DNA of 64,000 nucleotides from Rusavskia elegans (Eukaryota > Ascomycota > Lecanoromycetes > Teloschistales > Teloschistaceae). A program made the translations under genes and the position numbers. The DNA is taken from NCBI GenBank assembly GCA_011316305.1, contig SAUG01000050.1, positions 310,001-374,000 of the forward strand, given 5' to 3'. The notes beneath the pieces were generated by a model that saw only the letters and a list, made by a program, of their open reading frames with translations, was not told the origin of the DNA and ran no database searches. Of this stretch, positions 24,908 to 36,812 are shown piece after piece. Position 1 is the first letter of the stretch. Each line of letters begins with the position of its first letter.

Positions 24908-25516
24908 TTATACATGACGATCAGCGTATGCAAGATCCCACTCACCGACGTCTTCCACGGCACCACCCCAATGGAATCCTTGGCCTGCATTACAATTTTG
25001 GACGAGCAGGCCGGCTGCCCTCCGAATATCCATCCAAGAGACAACATCTGGGCGCGCATCTGTGGTGGTGACAATGAACTCGGCCTTCCCGCCACCTACC
25101 AAATCGTGAGAAGAATTGGTCAATATACATAAGGAGGGTTCTTAGCAGGCGTGTTCGGAAGAGATAAATACCAAGGAATCTCGCCGGAACCTTGACAGCG
25201 CCCTCGCCTGGCGCCGGCGTTTTGGAAAATACCATCGGCGCAGGGTTATTGGGTATCTTTCTGAATGCCTCCGCAACATTGTGAGTCTCGAGCTTGTGGC
25301 CGTATGCCTTCTCGGAACACTGCCATGCAAAGGCGCCGAGTGCCTTTGGTGGACTGCCCAAGGATGAGGGAATGGAGGTGAGATTTACATGTTCAGCTAG
25401 GACGAGACTTGCTAGGTTGAGGTTCTGGGGGTCGGATTGAGCAGGAGGGACTGCAAGAGAGGATACGAGGAAATTGAAACGAGAAGACAGGCAAGGGATC
25501 GCATTGAGGACAGCAT
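24908..25516 (-). pseudogene. small secreted-type protein with frameshifted signal peptide
   Basis: The body reads open from about 25470 to the intron (exon end 25172, next exon 25095-24908), giving VPPAQSDPQNLNLASLVLAE… through …GGGKAEFIVTTTDARPDVVS to …GEWDLAYADRHV. It has few Cys and no known domain. No ATG exists in that frame. The only good start, ATG at 25516, encodes a signal-peptide-like MLSSMRSLACLLVSISS in another frame. Joining the two needs a frameshift near 25455-25465; a 28-bp intron would be too short for a fungus. Either a recent null allele, a base-calling error, or an unseen upstream exon using the good TTGCAG acceptor just before VPPAQS. Function unknown. Confidence 0.45.
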
Positions 25517-25961
25517 GATTGTGACTGTTGAGTACTTCAAAAGCGGACTTGCGTGGGAAATATCATGCTTCATGGAGTGGAAAGTAGAGGCTTGATAGTA
25601 GCTGGCGGTTATATTCGTCGCTTCAAGATAGAGACGCTCCTACGGATACAATGTGCTGGTTGGAAAATAGACCGAGCGTAGATGCCGAGAGATTTCATTA
25701 AGCCGCAGTGAAAGTAGACAAAATGACAGTAGGTAGGATGATTGACCCTAAGCAGAGGGAACAAGTGATCTTGCGACTCTGACGACACCACGCTCCAGGA
25801 TCAACCCAAGTAGACTAACGTATTCACAAAAAGATCTCGACGTAAGTCTGAGGTCGACTTAGTGCACTCTTTGGAGCATATCCCATGATCATGACGTGCT
25901 CTTGCCTATTGAAAACAAAGTATAGAGACGCAAGCATAAATCAGAGATATAAGAAAGGGTG

Positions 25962-26005
25962 CAACGAAGCCGCCATCTAGACGACTCGACCTGTACGCCC
26001 TTATT
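25962..26005 (+). repeat. dispersed short repeat, copy 3 (most diverged)
   Basis: About 44 bp sharing AACGAAG, a spacer of similar length, and CGAC-CTGTACGCCC-TTATT with the copy at 15504-15565, same orientation. Weaker than the other pair. Confidence 0.25.
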
Positions 26006-26161
26006 GAATCACACGGGCCACTATTATGGGCCCTGTCTCCAGAATGTCACGGCCCTATTTCCAGAGACTACCTTACTCGTAGATATTCCAGCCCTCGAAG
26101 TTGTATTTGGATTGCCGTGAATAGCCGAACGTTCAGCGAGCCGAGGTCAAATTCATAATCT

Positions 26162-26181
26162 TAATCTAATCGATTAGATTA
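26162..26181. repeat. 20-bp perfect palindrome
   Basis: The sequence TAATCTAATCGATTAGATTA reads identically on both strands. Lies 441 bp upstream of the malate synthase start. Could be a dimeric factor site or a chance A/T-rich palindrome. Confidence 0.5.
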
Positions 26182-26622
26182 CCATTCGAGCACATGTCAA
26201 AGAACGTTCTCCGGTTGCTCCGCATGACCGGATGTTTTTGCCTGATGTGTATACATCAGTGTCCGCGGGTGGTACTGAAATCGTTCAAAGATGCACAATG
26301 AGATATATAATGTTAATTGAACCATTCGATCCTCATGACAACCGGAGACGGACATTCTCACAGTTGGGCTGTCGACTTCTTCTCCACTTTGTCGTAGGAA
26401 GCTTCCCAACAGGCTTAGTGAACCAAGAGCTCCATTTCTCCACCTCATACGCCAGGCGCCGCTAGAACTGTGATATCATCTACGCCGAAGCCACTGATCA
26501 CAATTCTCCTCCACTCGACCGGCCATACATCATACACACTCTAGAAGCTCCTCCCACTCGACTACAGCTCGCGCAAGAGTTCTATTGATTGCTCCAAATA
26601 TCCCAAATAGCAGTTGCACAAA

Positions 26623-28563
26623 ATGTCCAACGCAGACTCGATTCTACAGGGCGTCTCAATCGTCGGCGCCCTCAATGATCAGACTCGGAAGATCCTCAGC
26701 AAGGAAGCAACCGTGTTCCTGGCACTGCTCCATCGCTCCTTTAACAACCAACGCAAGGAGCTTCTCCAACGCCGCAATATCCGTCAAGCCGAATTGGACA
26801 AAGGCGTACTGCCGGACTTTTTGCCAGAAACGAGACACATACGCGAGAACGATGCTTGGAAAGGCGCTCCGCCTGCACCGGGTCTGGTTGATAGACGTGT
26901 TGAGATCACGGGCCCGACGGATCGGAAAATGGTTGTGAATGCACTGAACTCGAATGTCTGGACTTATATGGCAGACTTCGAAGGTGAGCGGACGACAGCA
27001 CTATCAGTAGGCGTTTTCGCTGATATAGAGCTGTGCAGATTCAAGCGCACCGACTTGGGACAACATGATCAATGGACAGGTCAACCTCTATGACGCAATC
27101 CGCAAACAGGTGGACTTCAAACAAGGAGAAAAAGAATACAAACTGCGGACTGATAGAGTCCTACCTACCCTTATCGCTCGGGCTCGTGGCTGGCATCTCG
27201 AAGAGAAACATTTCACCGTTGATGGCGAACCTATTTCGGGAAGCCTCTTCGACTTTGGTCTTTACTTCTTCCATAACGCTCACGAATTGGTCAAGAGAGG
27301 CACCGGCCCGTACTACTATCTCCCTAAGATGGAGTCGCATCTTGAAGCACGCCTGTGGAATGATGTCTTCAACGTTGCTCAGGACTATATCGGCATGCCT
27401 CGGGGCACTATTCGTGGGACTGTCCTCATAGAGACCATCGTTGCTGCGTTCGAAATGGATGAGGTAAGACGGAACTGGTGGGCCTTGTCGAATGCGCTAA
27501 CCATGGGAAGATCATATACGAGCTTCGCGACCACAGCGCGGGACTGAATTGCGGCAGATGGGACTATATCTTCAGCGTGATCAAGAAATTCCGTCAAAAT
27601 CCCAACTTTGTTCTGCCGGATCGCTCTGCTGTCACCATGACAGTACCCTTCATGGATGCATACGTCAAGCTGCTGATCAAAACCTGCCACAGAAGAGGCG
27701 TTCACGCTATGGTCAGTCCCCGGTGTCGCAATGGAAGTTCAGGCAGGAAACTTACAATGTGCAGGGCGGAATGGCAGCTCAGATTCCTATCAAAAATGAC
27801 AAGGAAGCCAATGATGCAGCTATGGCTAATGTCTACGCCGACAAGCTGCGCGAGGTCCGTGCAGGTCATGATGGAACATGGGTAGCCCATCCTGCGTTGG
27901 CTTCAATAGCTTCGGAAGTCTTCAACAAGCATATGCCAACTCCCAACCAAATGTTTGTGCGTAGGGAGGATGTGAAGGTGACAGGCAATGATTTGTTGAA
28001 TATGAACATGCCAGGAACAGTCACAGAAGAAGGCATAAGAAAGAATCTGAACATCGGGCTCGGATACATGGAAGGATGGTTGAAGGGCATCGGCTGCGTG
28101 CCAATCAATTTTTTGATGGTACATACTCACACCATATATGCAGAGTATACTCTGCTGATCAGACCACGCTTTAGGAGGATGCCGCGACTGCAGAAGTCAG
28201 CCGAAGCCAGCTCTGGCAATGGTGTCGCCACGGAATCACCACTGCCGAAGGAAAGAAAGTGGACAAGCCATACGCCCAGAAGCTTCTCAAGGAGCAAGCG
28301 GATGAGCTGGCCTCGAAAGCACCGAAAGGGAACAAGTATCACCTGGCAGCGCAGTACTTTGCCGGACAAGTCACTGGTGAAGGTGAGGATTCCAAGAATA
28401 GTATCCGAGTCTATGCTGACGGAGTGTTTAGACTATGCTGACTTCTTGACCTCGTGAGTTTGCCTACGAGCCCGTTCCAACATGCTTGTAGGTGATGCTG
28501 ACCTTTCTCTGCAGTCTCCTGTATAACGAGATTACTTCAGTCGGCCCAGCCGCGAAACTTTGA
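26623..28563 (+). CDS. acuE: malate synthase, glyoxysomal
   Basis: Seven exons: 26623-26983, 27039-27463, 27511-27711, 27765-28118, 28175-28382, 28432-28453 and 28515-28563, giving 539 residues, the family length. It condenses glyoxylate with acetyl-CoA to malate, the second step of the glyoxylate bypass used on acetate and fatty acids. Family blocks are [17 protein letters not shown] (spanning intron 1), RPRGWHLxEKH-like [44 protein letters not shown] with catalytic-region residues, and [10 protein letters not shown]. The C-terminus AKL is a peroxisomal PTS1 signal. The sixth exon is only 22 nt, and intron 3 has an atypical GTCAGT donor. Confidence 0.97.
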
Positions 28564-29323
28564 TAAAGCACCACATCTGGGTTGGTCTGTACTGAGTTGG
28601 AGGTTACCCGCTCTTCGAAGCCTTATCCATTGATGGATGTATTCAGGTCTGATTAGACGGGACGGGAGGTTTTGTTCTCTGAGGGACGGCGCGAAATGTC
28701 CGGAGCGCTTTGAAAGTGGTCCACTGATTTAACTTCAATGGTCGAACGTGTAGATACAAGCGAATCAACAAGCGAACAGCCATATCGGGTCAGAGCGGTC
28801 TTTGTGAAAGAGCTCTCCGACGCTCCTCCGAAGCTCGATGGTTGAGTGCAAACGAGCAATTGAGCACTCATCCATGGCTTGGCTCGAGGACGCCCAGAAG
28901 TTGTTTAAAGGCGCTCTATACAATGGTGTACAGAAGCCGATGGCATGTTTACCGGCATTGAACACGTAGCAGCGTTTGTGTCGTCAAAGGGTTGACCTCC
29001 CAAAGCCTCAAACCAAATCGCCACAATGATGGCCGGCGAGCATTTCAGCTCCCATTTGGGATAGAGCATATTAAATGCCCACCGTCCAACTCTTTTTTCA
29101 TCTAGCCGTATGTGCAGTGGACGGGTATGATAGGAGTAGCGATCTGCACGAGCAGATCATTGTAGTAACAGACGGTGCCGTAGAGAGAACTTGTAGCATA
29201 AGATTGGCTCCGAGCGTGGGCTGTCCGAGGAGTGAAGATTGGTCGCAGAGGTACTAATAGTGAGGGCGGAGTAGCGCTCAAACGCAAAGACAGAGAGGAA
29301 CGGTCAAATCGTTGCTGCGTAAT
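28564..29323. other. convergent 3' intergenic region
   Basis: 760 bp between malate synthase and CBP4 stops. Short open frames on both strands show no domain or splice support. Confidence 0.45.
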
Positions 29324-29875
29324 TCATTGACCATTGATAGCCTGTCTTTTGATCTCCTCTCTTCGCTTCTGGATCTCGGCTGCTGCTTTCTTTTGGTCTT
29401 CAGCAGCGTTGGCTCGAGTCCGTGCCTCATCTTGAGCGGCCGCTTCCCATACTGCGAGTACATCAGCAAATAAGAAGGTGAGGCGTAATATTCTGGCCAC
29501 TGAAGGCGTCGGGCCATACATACTTGGTCTGTCAGATTTGGAGTATTCCTTGAGCTTGGTGACGAAATTGTCGAAGTCTTGCTGTCTACCTTGCCTGTTC
29601 TCTAGTGACTTTCTCTGGAGTTCGGGGTTGTATCTCTGTTGGTGTGTGAGTGGATTTGGGACGATAGCTGGATGGGTTCTCGGATGGAAGGATGGCTCAC
29701 TTTGAAAAGCTCTTCGTCAGTTGGTTGGAAGTAGAAGAGTGCTGCTGGACCGCCGACGCTTAATATCGTGAACCTGGTTGCGGATCAGCAGTTGGCGTCT
29801 GGAGTTGGCGTCTGGAATTGCCATTGCATCGACATACGCGGCGGCCATCTTGATGTACATTCCGGCTTTTGACAT
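29324..29875 (-). CDS. CBP4: cytochrome b-c1 complex assembly factor Cbp4
   Basis: Four exons, 29875-29838, 29773-29701, 29635-29524 and 29451-29324, giving 116 residues. Cbp4 is a mitochondrial inner-membrane protein that binds newly made cytochrome b with Cbp3-Cbp6 during complex III assembly. A short N-terminal stretch leads into one membrane helix ([15 protein letters not shown]), then the family signature [22 protein letters not shown] and [16 protein letters not shown], both crossing introns, which validates the model. The C-terminal half is an Ala/Glu/Lys-rich helix ([18 protein letters not shown]). Confidence 0.95.
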
Positions 29876-30487
29876 CGTGGAGAGAATGATAGTTGGAACT
29901 GACTGTGTAAAGAGAAGCACGATAGCGAGACTGAAATGAGATGAGGTGAGTGGCAAGTCCCTTACAGATCGACGTGATATGGTGATATCTCGGGCCCCCG
30001 TTCCTTTACAACTGTGGCTCAACGGCGCCATGTGGCGCGATCCATGTCTTGGCGTGTCTAGAGGTCGACGACAGATCCGGAGTTCTCAACGACAAACAGC
30101 TTTCACCCACGCTCCTTTGGAAACCCGCCCAAGCCGTGCACCTTCTTTGGATATTCACCAGAGTGTCAATTTATAGGAGGACCACTGTCGAAATAATTTA
30201 CCAGAATTCATATCCGCCTTTTCCTTCATGTAGCCTCAGTCGCTGCACATGACACTGGCTGTCAGCTTGTCAGATCCTCCAACGAACAATTGGACAGAAT
30301 GCAAACATCCTCTCATCCTATCATTCATTTAAATCACCTTTCCGCGCCTGGGACGGACAGAAACCAGCTGGACTTTGCCCATCGGTAACATTTTACCCAA
30401 TGCGACACCTGTCCCTTTGCGCGTTTCAGGAGGACTTCTGACTCTCATCCCTCTTTTTCACACATGTGACACGGGGATCAAATCCTA
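29876..30487. promoter_or_regulatory. divergent promoter, CBP4 / SKT5
   Basis: 612 bp separating two divergent start codons, holding both promoters. No gene or distinct element recognised. Confidence 0.45.
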
Positions 30488-33400
30488 ATGGCGTATCCCC
30501 GAGGACAGTTCCAGCAACCTCCGTCGAGCTCATCCTATGGCGGTGGACAGACTCATGTATACCAACAGCAGCAGCAACAGCACACCTACCAACATGCTCC
30601 ACAGAGCCGCAATCGTCACGAGAGAGCCTTCCACGAGTTCTCATCTCAACCAGATAGAAACCTTCAAGAGTCACATCGTTCAGGCCCGAATTATGGTAGC
30701 CCTCAGTGGCCGGAACAGAGCGCAGATTGGTCATCAGAAGCGCAGCAGCCATACACAAACCAACGGGAGTATGCCGGACCTACTCCATCCCACATGCGCC
30801 CACAACAGGGTGCCCATCAGGACCAAATGTACGAGCAAAATAATGCTGGACAGTTTCCAGCAGCTGCTCCGTATCCGCAGGACCAGAATACATTGTGGAG
30901 CGGTCGATCGCCCCAGATACCAAGTCAACCGCAGCACTTCCATCAGCCTAGGGGATATGGGCTTAGTTCGTATCCAAATAGCAACTACGATGGTACAGGT
31001 CCTCCTGTACGGACCAACGGGCATCACGCACCAGTAGAAGCTGAGAGCTCAAATGGCAACCATGACAGGGCATATCGGAACCCGCCGGTATCAAATGATC
31101 CACAGCGTCAGTTCGACCAGCAGCAGAGATCCCGGCCTGTGCAAGATGTAAGATCAAAGAATGCTGGGAGGGGCCAAGTAATAACGGACACAAAACCACA
31201 GCAGCATGTCCCCAATTCAAGCAGTGGGAGACCTAAGAAATTCAGTCAGTTGATGATCGACCCTTGCAAGCCCGTTACTCGATTTAGAAGCTGACTTAGC
31301 TCTATAGCCAAGGAGCAACTCCGTATGAACCGGATGTCCCCAGAAACCATCAGTTGGGACAGCCCATTCCCAACATTTCCAAAGAGCAATAAGAAGAATA
31401 ACCATTTGGGAGCCAACGACCTCAATAATACTATGGCTAATACAAGCATTCACGACAGACTGAACTCCAGACAAGCCGAGAGCAACAGGCCATCAGCCGT
31501 CGAGAAACAGACCAGTTCTGATTCATCGCGCAATAATGGGCAAGGATACCCGCAGAGACCCTCTCAGGAAAGAATCGCGAAGGACGATCATCAAATATTG
31601 GACAGGAGGCCAGCAGGTGGACGATCAGTGCCAGGTCCCCAACATGGATATAACACTATCCAACAATCGTTTGACCAAGCAGTGATGCCTCCGGAGGGCA
31701 GTCGGCCACGAATAGATCACGGAAGGAACTCTGAAGACAGAGGCGACCATGCCTTTCGTCAACCGAGAGCTAATCAGGGAGATTCTCAGCGAAGCAAGAC
31801 AATGCCAAACACGATCTCGGAGGCCATGACGCAATCGCAACCGCTGAATTCGCACGGCGGACAAGTTCCCATACAGGACGTACGGCATAGATTATTGAAT
31901 GAACAAGGAGGCAGAGGTTATCAAAGTCCGGCTCAATCTCACAGCTCGACAACCCGAACGTATCCCCGATCGCAGTCTTTCGAAGATCGGTCCGCGGAAC
32001 AATATCGAGATGCTGACCAACGGATACCGAACCCTCACCTTCACACTCACCATCAACATTCACAGCAATCGATTCTCGGTGACTTCTTTGACTCATATTA
32101 CCACATTCCTCACCACAGCGACCCCAATTTGGCTCAAAGGCATGTGGGTCAACCTACGAGTCCTCCTGACGAAGACATGCCGAACTTTGATAATATTCCG
32201 GCGACGGGGGCAAGCCACATGCATGGTCTGATTGTTGATGATCATCTTTATCCCCAGAAGACAGCACCTGCATTGCCGCCAATGCCTTCTCAGCCGGCAG
32301 TCTCCCGCAGATCTCCACCGGCGCCTCGGTCAAAAGCAGGATTTGCTCACAGCAGATCATCGCCCAACTTGAGGGAGGAACGTACGCAGCGAACGCTGCA
32401 GTATAGCGATGGCTTCGACTTTGAGCTTCCAGGCTCTGTGCCTGCAATGTATTCTCCAGGTCCATCGCCCAGCCGTGACGGCTACGAGAGCAATAGTTAT
32501 AATGATACACCCCATCGGCGACCTTGGCCTCAAAATGCTCCGGAACATCCAGCCCCAGGCTCTGCACGTTCTGGTCAGGCTATCAGCCGACCTGGGACGA
32601 GTGAGTCACACGTAAGACAGCCCTTTTCTCGGCCGCCAGATGGACAGAGCCGGCCATCAATGTCTAGAGGTCCTCCTTCGCAAGATAGCCAATCCCAAGG
32701 GTTGCGTAAAGGGCCAAGTCCGATAGCACGTCATGGACCTACCTCTCCACCAATTGATCCGCAAAGTAAACCAGACGCTCTGCCTGCCCACCCTGCTCCA
32801 GTGCGTGCAGGTCTGATGTCTAGTCCTCCAGCAAACCAACCATCACGACCCCCGCCGGTGAGGCAATATTCAGCGGGATTGTCTTCACATGCTCAGACCT
32901 CTTCGAGCCCTAAGCCTCAGATATCACGACCTCCACGCGAGAAAAGTGAGCCTGTAGCCGTCACGCATGAAGGACTCGAACGCTTGAGGCAGAGTACGAG
33001 AAGAAATCCATCGGACAATCAGACCCAGCTACTTTTAGCGAAAAAGCTTGTCGAGGCGGCCTCCGTGCTTGCTGATGATGGTGGCCGTGCTGATGCGAAG
33101 ACGACGAGCAAGAATCGCGAAAGGTTTAATTCCGAGGCCTACAAGCTAGTCAAAAAGCTGATCCAAAATGGGTACCCAGAAGCAAGCTTCTACCTTGGTG
33201 ATTGCTATAGTCGGGGCTCACTCGGTCTCCAGACAGATGCGAAGGAGGCTTTCAGTCAGTATCAATCTGCCGCCAAAGCGGGGCATGCCCAAGCTGCTTA
33301 TCGAGTAGCCGTCTGCTGCGAGATGGGTCTGGAGGAAGGTGGCGGAACGAAACGAGACGCCCTGAAAGCTATGCAATGGTATCAACGAGCTGCGACGCTA

Positions 33401-34212
33401 GGAGATACTCCAGCGATGTACAAGATGGGAGTGATTCAACTGAAAGGCCTTCTTGGGCAGCCAAAGAATGCTTCGGCGGCGCTATCATGGCTGCAACGGG
33501 CAGCCAAGCAAGCGGATGAGGAGAATCCTCATGCACTGCACGAACTTGTGAGTTGCTCCAAATAGCGATCGCAAAGTTACTTTATGACTAATCTGACCTC
33601 AAACGGTAGGCCCTTCTCTACGAATCACCCAACAGCATCGAGGGTTTGAGAAAGGACGAAGAACATGCGAAGCAGCTGTTCATCGAAGCAGCCAACCTCG
33701 GCTACAAGTTCTCTCAATTCCGTTTAGGCTGCGCGTTCGAATACGGCCTCCTCGGATGTCCCATCGACCCTCGACAGAGTATCGCCTGGTATAGCAAAGC
33801 AGCCGTGCAGGACGAGCATCAGAGCGAGTTGGCGCTTTCGGGCTGGTATCTGACTGGATCCGAAGGCGTCATTGCGCAGAGTGATACAGAGGCATACCTC
33901 TGGGCGCGCAAGGCCGCTCAAGCGGGCCTGGCCAAAGCTGAATATGCCATGGGATATTTCACTGAGGTTGGTATCGGGGCTCCGGCGAATATCGAGGATG
34001 CAAAGCGATGGTATTGGCGATCAGCTTGTGAGTATTGCTTGCGACTAGCTTGTATGGTTGAACAGAAAACTGACGATTTTGTAGCGCAGAATTTCTTGAA
34101 GGCGAGAGAACGGTTAGAGGACCTCCGTCGAGGCGGAGCTAAGATGCAGAAGACACGGGTCTCACGGTCGAAGATCAATAAGCAATCTGAGGGGGAATGC
34201 ATTGTCATGTGA
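30488..34212 (+). CDS. SKT5: chitin synthase activator Skt5/Chs4, Sel1 repeats
   Basis: Four exons: 30488-31244, 31308-33547, 33610-34027 and 34085-34212, giving 1180 residues. The first 850 residues are low-complexity, Gln/Pro/Ser/Arg-rich and probably disordered. From about residue 860 come Sel1-type helical repeats (ASFYLGDCYSRGSLG, AYRVAVCCEMGLEEGGG, AMYKMGVIQLKGLLG, QFRLGCAFEYGLLGC, AEYAMGYFTEVGIG). This is the layout of yeast Skt5, which recruits and activates class IV chitin synthase (Chs3) at the plasma membrane. The C-terminus CIVM is a CAAX prenylation box, as in yeast Skt5. The first intron uses a GTCAGT donor. Confidence 0.92.
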
Positions 34213-35243
34213 GGGTATCGATTTCTCAGTCCTTGGGATCTGGCGTATCATACGTTAAAAAGCTCGTGGTGGGAGGCGTCACATGGTGGCGCTGGTTGGA
34301 TATCATCTCTCCTTTGATCGAAACGCCCGGATGAAGGTTCGATATGGAGGAGAATTACGATCCATGCTCACGTTACAACGAGATGGTACGCTGATGCTTC
34401 CCCCGAAGGTTTTCCGTTATAGTTTTTCCTTCGGCCTCATCAGTGAAGCTTGATGAACTATGTAATTAGATGCTATCATGTCGTCATTACATGGATACGC
34501 TGCGACGAATCAATGTGAAATAAAGCGAGGAACTGATATCCATGATGTAGGTATGGGATATTCCTATTCATACACGGACGAGCGCTGCGATTCGCAACCT
34601 AAACCATTCGATGCAATACGACTCAGCTATGGCTAGCGAAAACCTCTACTATACGCTGCGATGTCAACGAAATTCTGAATGAAGCCGCGCATGGAAGTCC
34701 GCCCGAGATGCACGACAACTTCATGGCTGGACTTCTGCTGAAGAGACCGGACTGATCGTCCATCTATTGCCTTTCCATACCAACTGCGGATACAGATATT
34801 GGGGAAATGCCGCGGATGTCTGAAGAAAGGAATTGGAATTGAGAGCAATGCTGTTTTGATGCCGTCCCTGATTTCAAACATGTCTTTTTTGGTGTTGCGG
34901 CGGTTGTGCAGTCAATTGGCACTACCGAATCGGATGAGCCCTCGAACATGAAGCACAAGCTCGCCAGGGGATCCAATGCTGATGTACATTGCGTACTTTT
35001 GCCGATCAAGGCCTTTCAATACGGCGACGGTGTTTTGAGTTAGGTTAGAGGGCTTCTATAGGTCATACAAGGGGTTCCTTGTAGTTTTGCTATTGACGCC
35101 GTCCCTCGTGTCGGTGCTGGTGCAATGTGGCAGGAAAGCGATATATAATAGGGTAAGGTGTCTGCCGTATATGGGTTATTGTGCAAGACAGTTTGGAAGA
35201 GTGGTTTTTTCTGAATATGTACAACATCCGCGCGGCCATTAGG
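34213..35243. other. convergent 3' intergenic region
   Basis: 1.03 kb between the SKT5 and NDUFA2-like stops. Minus-strand frames at 34633-35009 have no domain and are not accepted as genes. Confidence 0.4.
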
Positions 35244-35696
35244 CTATATGCCTGTCTTAACTAAGCTGGTGACCTTGCTTTCGATTTCTTTATCGTCGAG
35301 GCCTACTCCATGAGTCAGTCAAACGAAATATACGGATTTCATGCGGGTATTTGCGCTGACCCATCAATTCTTCTCGCTTTTCCTTTCCATACTCTAGACA
35401 AGGCAATTAGTCACGAGAAGTCGATTTCCATCTGCGCTATTGATCGTACCGTATCTTGCAAAAACCTTGGGTTCAACCCCTAATGCTTCTCGTATCATGA
35501 TTGGTGTATGTGGGTTATTCTTCTTCATTGTAGGATAGGCTCTGGTCAAAAAGGATCTGGAACGGTCGGTTAGTGAAGCTCGCTCCCTGGAGGATTGCTC
35601 GAGCACTGACCTTGTTGCCGCACTGTGTTCGGAGGTTTGACATAGATGGAAACGGACTTCTTTGAGAGCCTTGGTGAAGGTATATTTGCCCGACAT
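35244..35696 (-). CDS. NADH dehydrogenase (complex I) NDUFA2/B8-like accessory subunit
   Basis: Four exons: 35696-35611, 35556-35450, 35393-35361 and 35302-35244, giving 94 residues, matching the 10.5-kDa subunit. Recognised by KYTFTKALKEVRFHLCQTSE, HSAATRSFLTRAYPTMKKNN and PHTPIMIREALGVEPKVFAR, and a final YGKEK…EIESKV segment. It has the thioredoxin-like fold of the L51/S25/CI-B8 family and sits in the matrix arm of complex I. Exon 3 is only 33 nt. Introns 1 and 3 use GTCAGT and GTCAGC donors. Divergent from the MPC gene, another mitochondrial inner-membrane function. Confidence 0.93.
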
Positions 35697-36133
35697 TGCG
35701 GTGCAGTTTGGAAGGTGATCTAGAGGGAGCTCGAACCAAGCTTCAAGTCGAAGTGTTCCCACGTCGTCCAGAATGTTAGAGTAACGTCTCGGTCCAATGG
35801 CTACTGCTTGAGGAGACGGCGTTTTTATTGCGTTTTCGAAGGGCCCCAGCAATGTTCGAAGGTGAGTTACCTAGTTGATAACGGTGCTGGTTTGCTGAAA
35901 GTGTGCATGTAGTGTGTTTGTAAGAGGGCAATTGTAGATGTGCTGTTGGAACTATCCAATCACGTTGCCCGTGAGTTTGAATTTAGAGGTGACTAAGCGA
36001 TGACAGCGATCACCAATTAACTTTGGAGCCGTTGTTTCCGTCCGCCTGGGCTGAGTCATCTTCAGCACTACTTACTCTACTCGCATCGAAATCGCAACCG
36101 TTCAGACATTGTGCTCAAGATCGTGATCGCAGC
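35697..36133. promoter_or_regulatory. divergent promoter, NDUFA2-like / MPC
   Basis: 437 bp shared upstream region between two nuclear genes for mitochondrial proteins; co-regulation is plausible but unproven. Confidence 0.4.
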
Positions 36134-36812
36134 ATGTCGGCGTCAAGGAATACGTTCCGCCTCAGTCATTTCAGCAGACAATTTGCGAGGGCATCCCCGT
36201 TTCGGAGACCATACGGACGAAGATACCAAAGTACCGAAGCAACTCCCACACCACCACAGAGTACCGCACAACGGTTATGGAACAGCCCCGTAGGAGTAAA
36301 GACAGTTCACTTCTGGTATGGAATACTCCTATCCGTTGAGAGACCAAGCTGATCCAATTACAGGGCACCCGTTATGAAGGTACGCCAGTATTTATAGGGA
36401 AATCCTCTAGCACCGGCCATTGACAGATCATAGTGGGCTCTTGTCCTCGCTGGAATCAGTGACTTCTACAGACCTGCAGAGAAACTATCGCTCGTGCAGA
36501 ACCTCGCGCTGACAGCCACCGGCGCTATCTGGACTCGGTGGTGTTTTATCATCAAACCTCAAAATCTCCTGTTTGTCACCTATTCGAATCGTCTCCAAGC
36601 ATAGGGCTGACATCTTTTCTAGGCTGGCGGCGGTTAACTTCTTCCTTGGGTGTGTTGGTGTCATTCAAGTCACACGGATTTTGCGTTGGCAGCAACAAGT
36701 TAAGACTGGTACCATCTCGGAAGTAGCACAGCAGGACACGGAAGACGCAACAGAGACTGCTAAGGGCATTGTAAAGAATCCAGAGGCAGCTGCTAAAAGC
36801 GCACTACAATGA
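36134..36812 (+). CDS. mitochondrial pyruvate carrier subunit (MPC2/3 type)
   Basis: Four exons, 36134-36315, 36364-36379, 36434-36570 and 36623-36812, giving 174 residues. The MPC heterodimer imports pyruvate across the inner mitochondrial membrane. The N-terminal 45 residues are Arg/Ser-rich with no acids, a likely presequence. The domain follows: NSPVGVKTVHFWAPVMKWAL, VLAGISDFYRPAEKLSLVQN, then LALTATGAIWTRWCFIIKPQ and NLLLAAVNFFLGCVGVIQ. Exon 2 is only 16 nt (APVMK) but is essential for the conserved FWAPxxKW motif. The Gln/Glu/Thr-rich C-terminal tail extends about 40 residues beyond the core. Confidence 0.93.

Larger units (their letters stand above)
25517..26622. other. intergenic region upstream of malate synthase
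   Basis: 1.1 kb, A/T-rich and without a supported gene. Holds repeat copy 3 (25962-26005) and a 20-bp perfect palindrome (26162-26181). The 3' end is the malate synthase promoter. Confidence 0.45.

Noticed and set aside
35460..35480. tRNA B-box-like GGTTCAACCCC
   Set aside because: It lies inside a coding exon of the NDUFA2-like gene and no A box or cloverleaf surrounds it.
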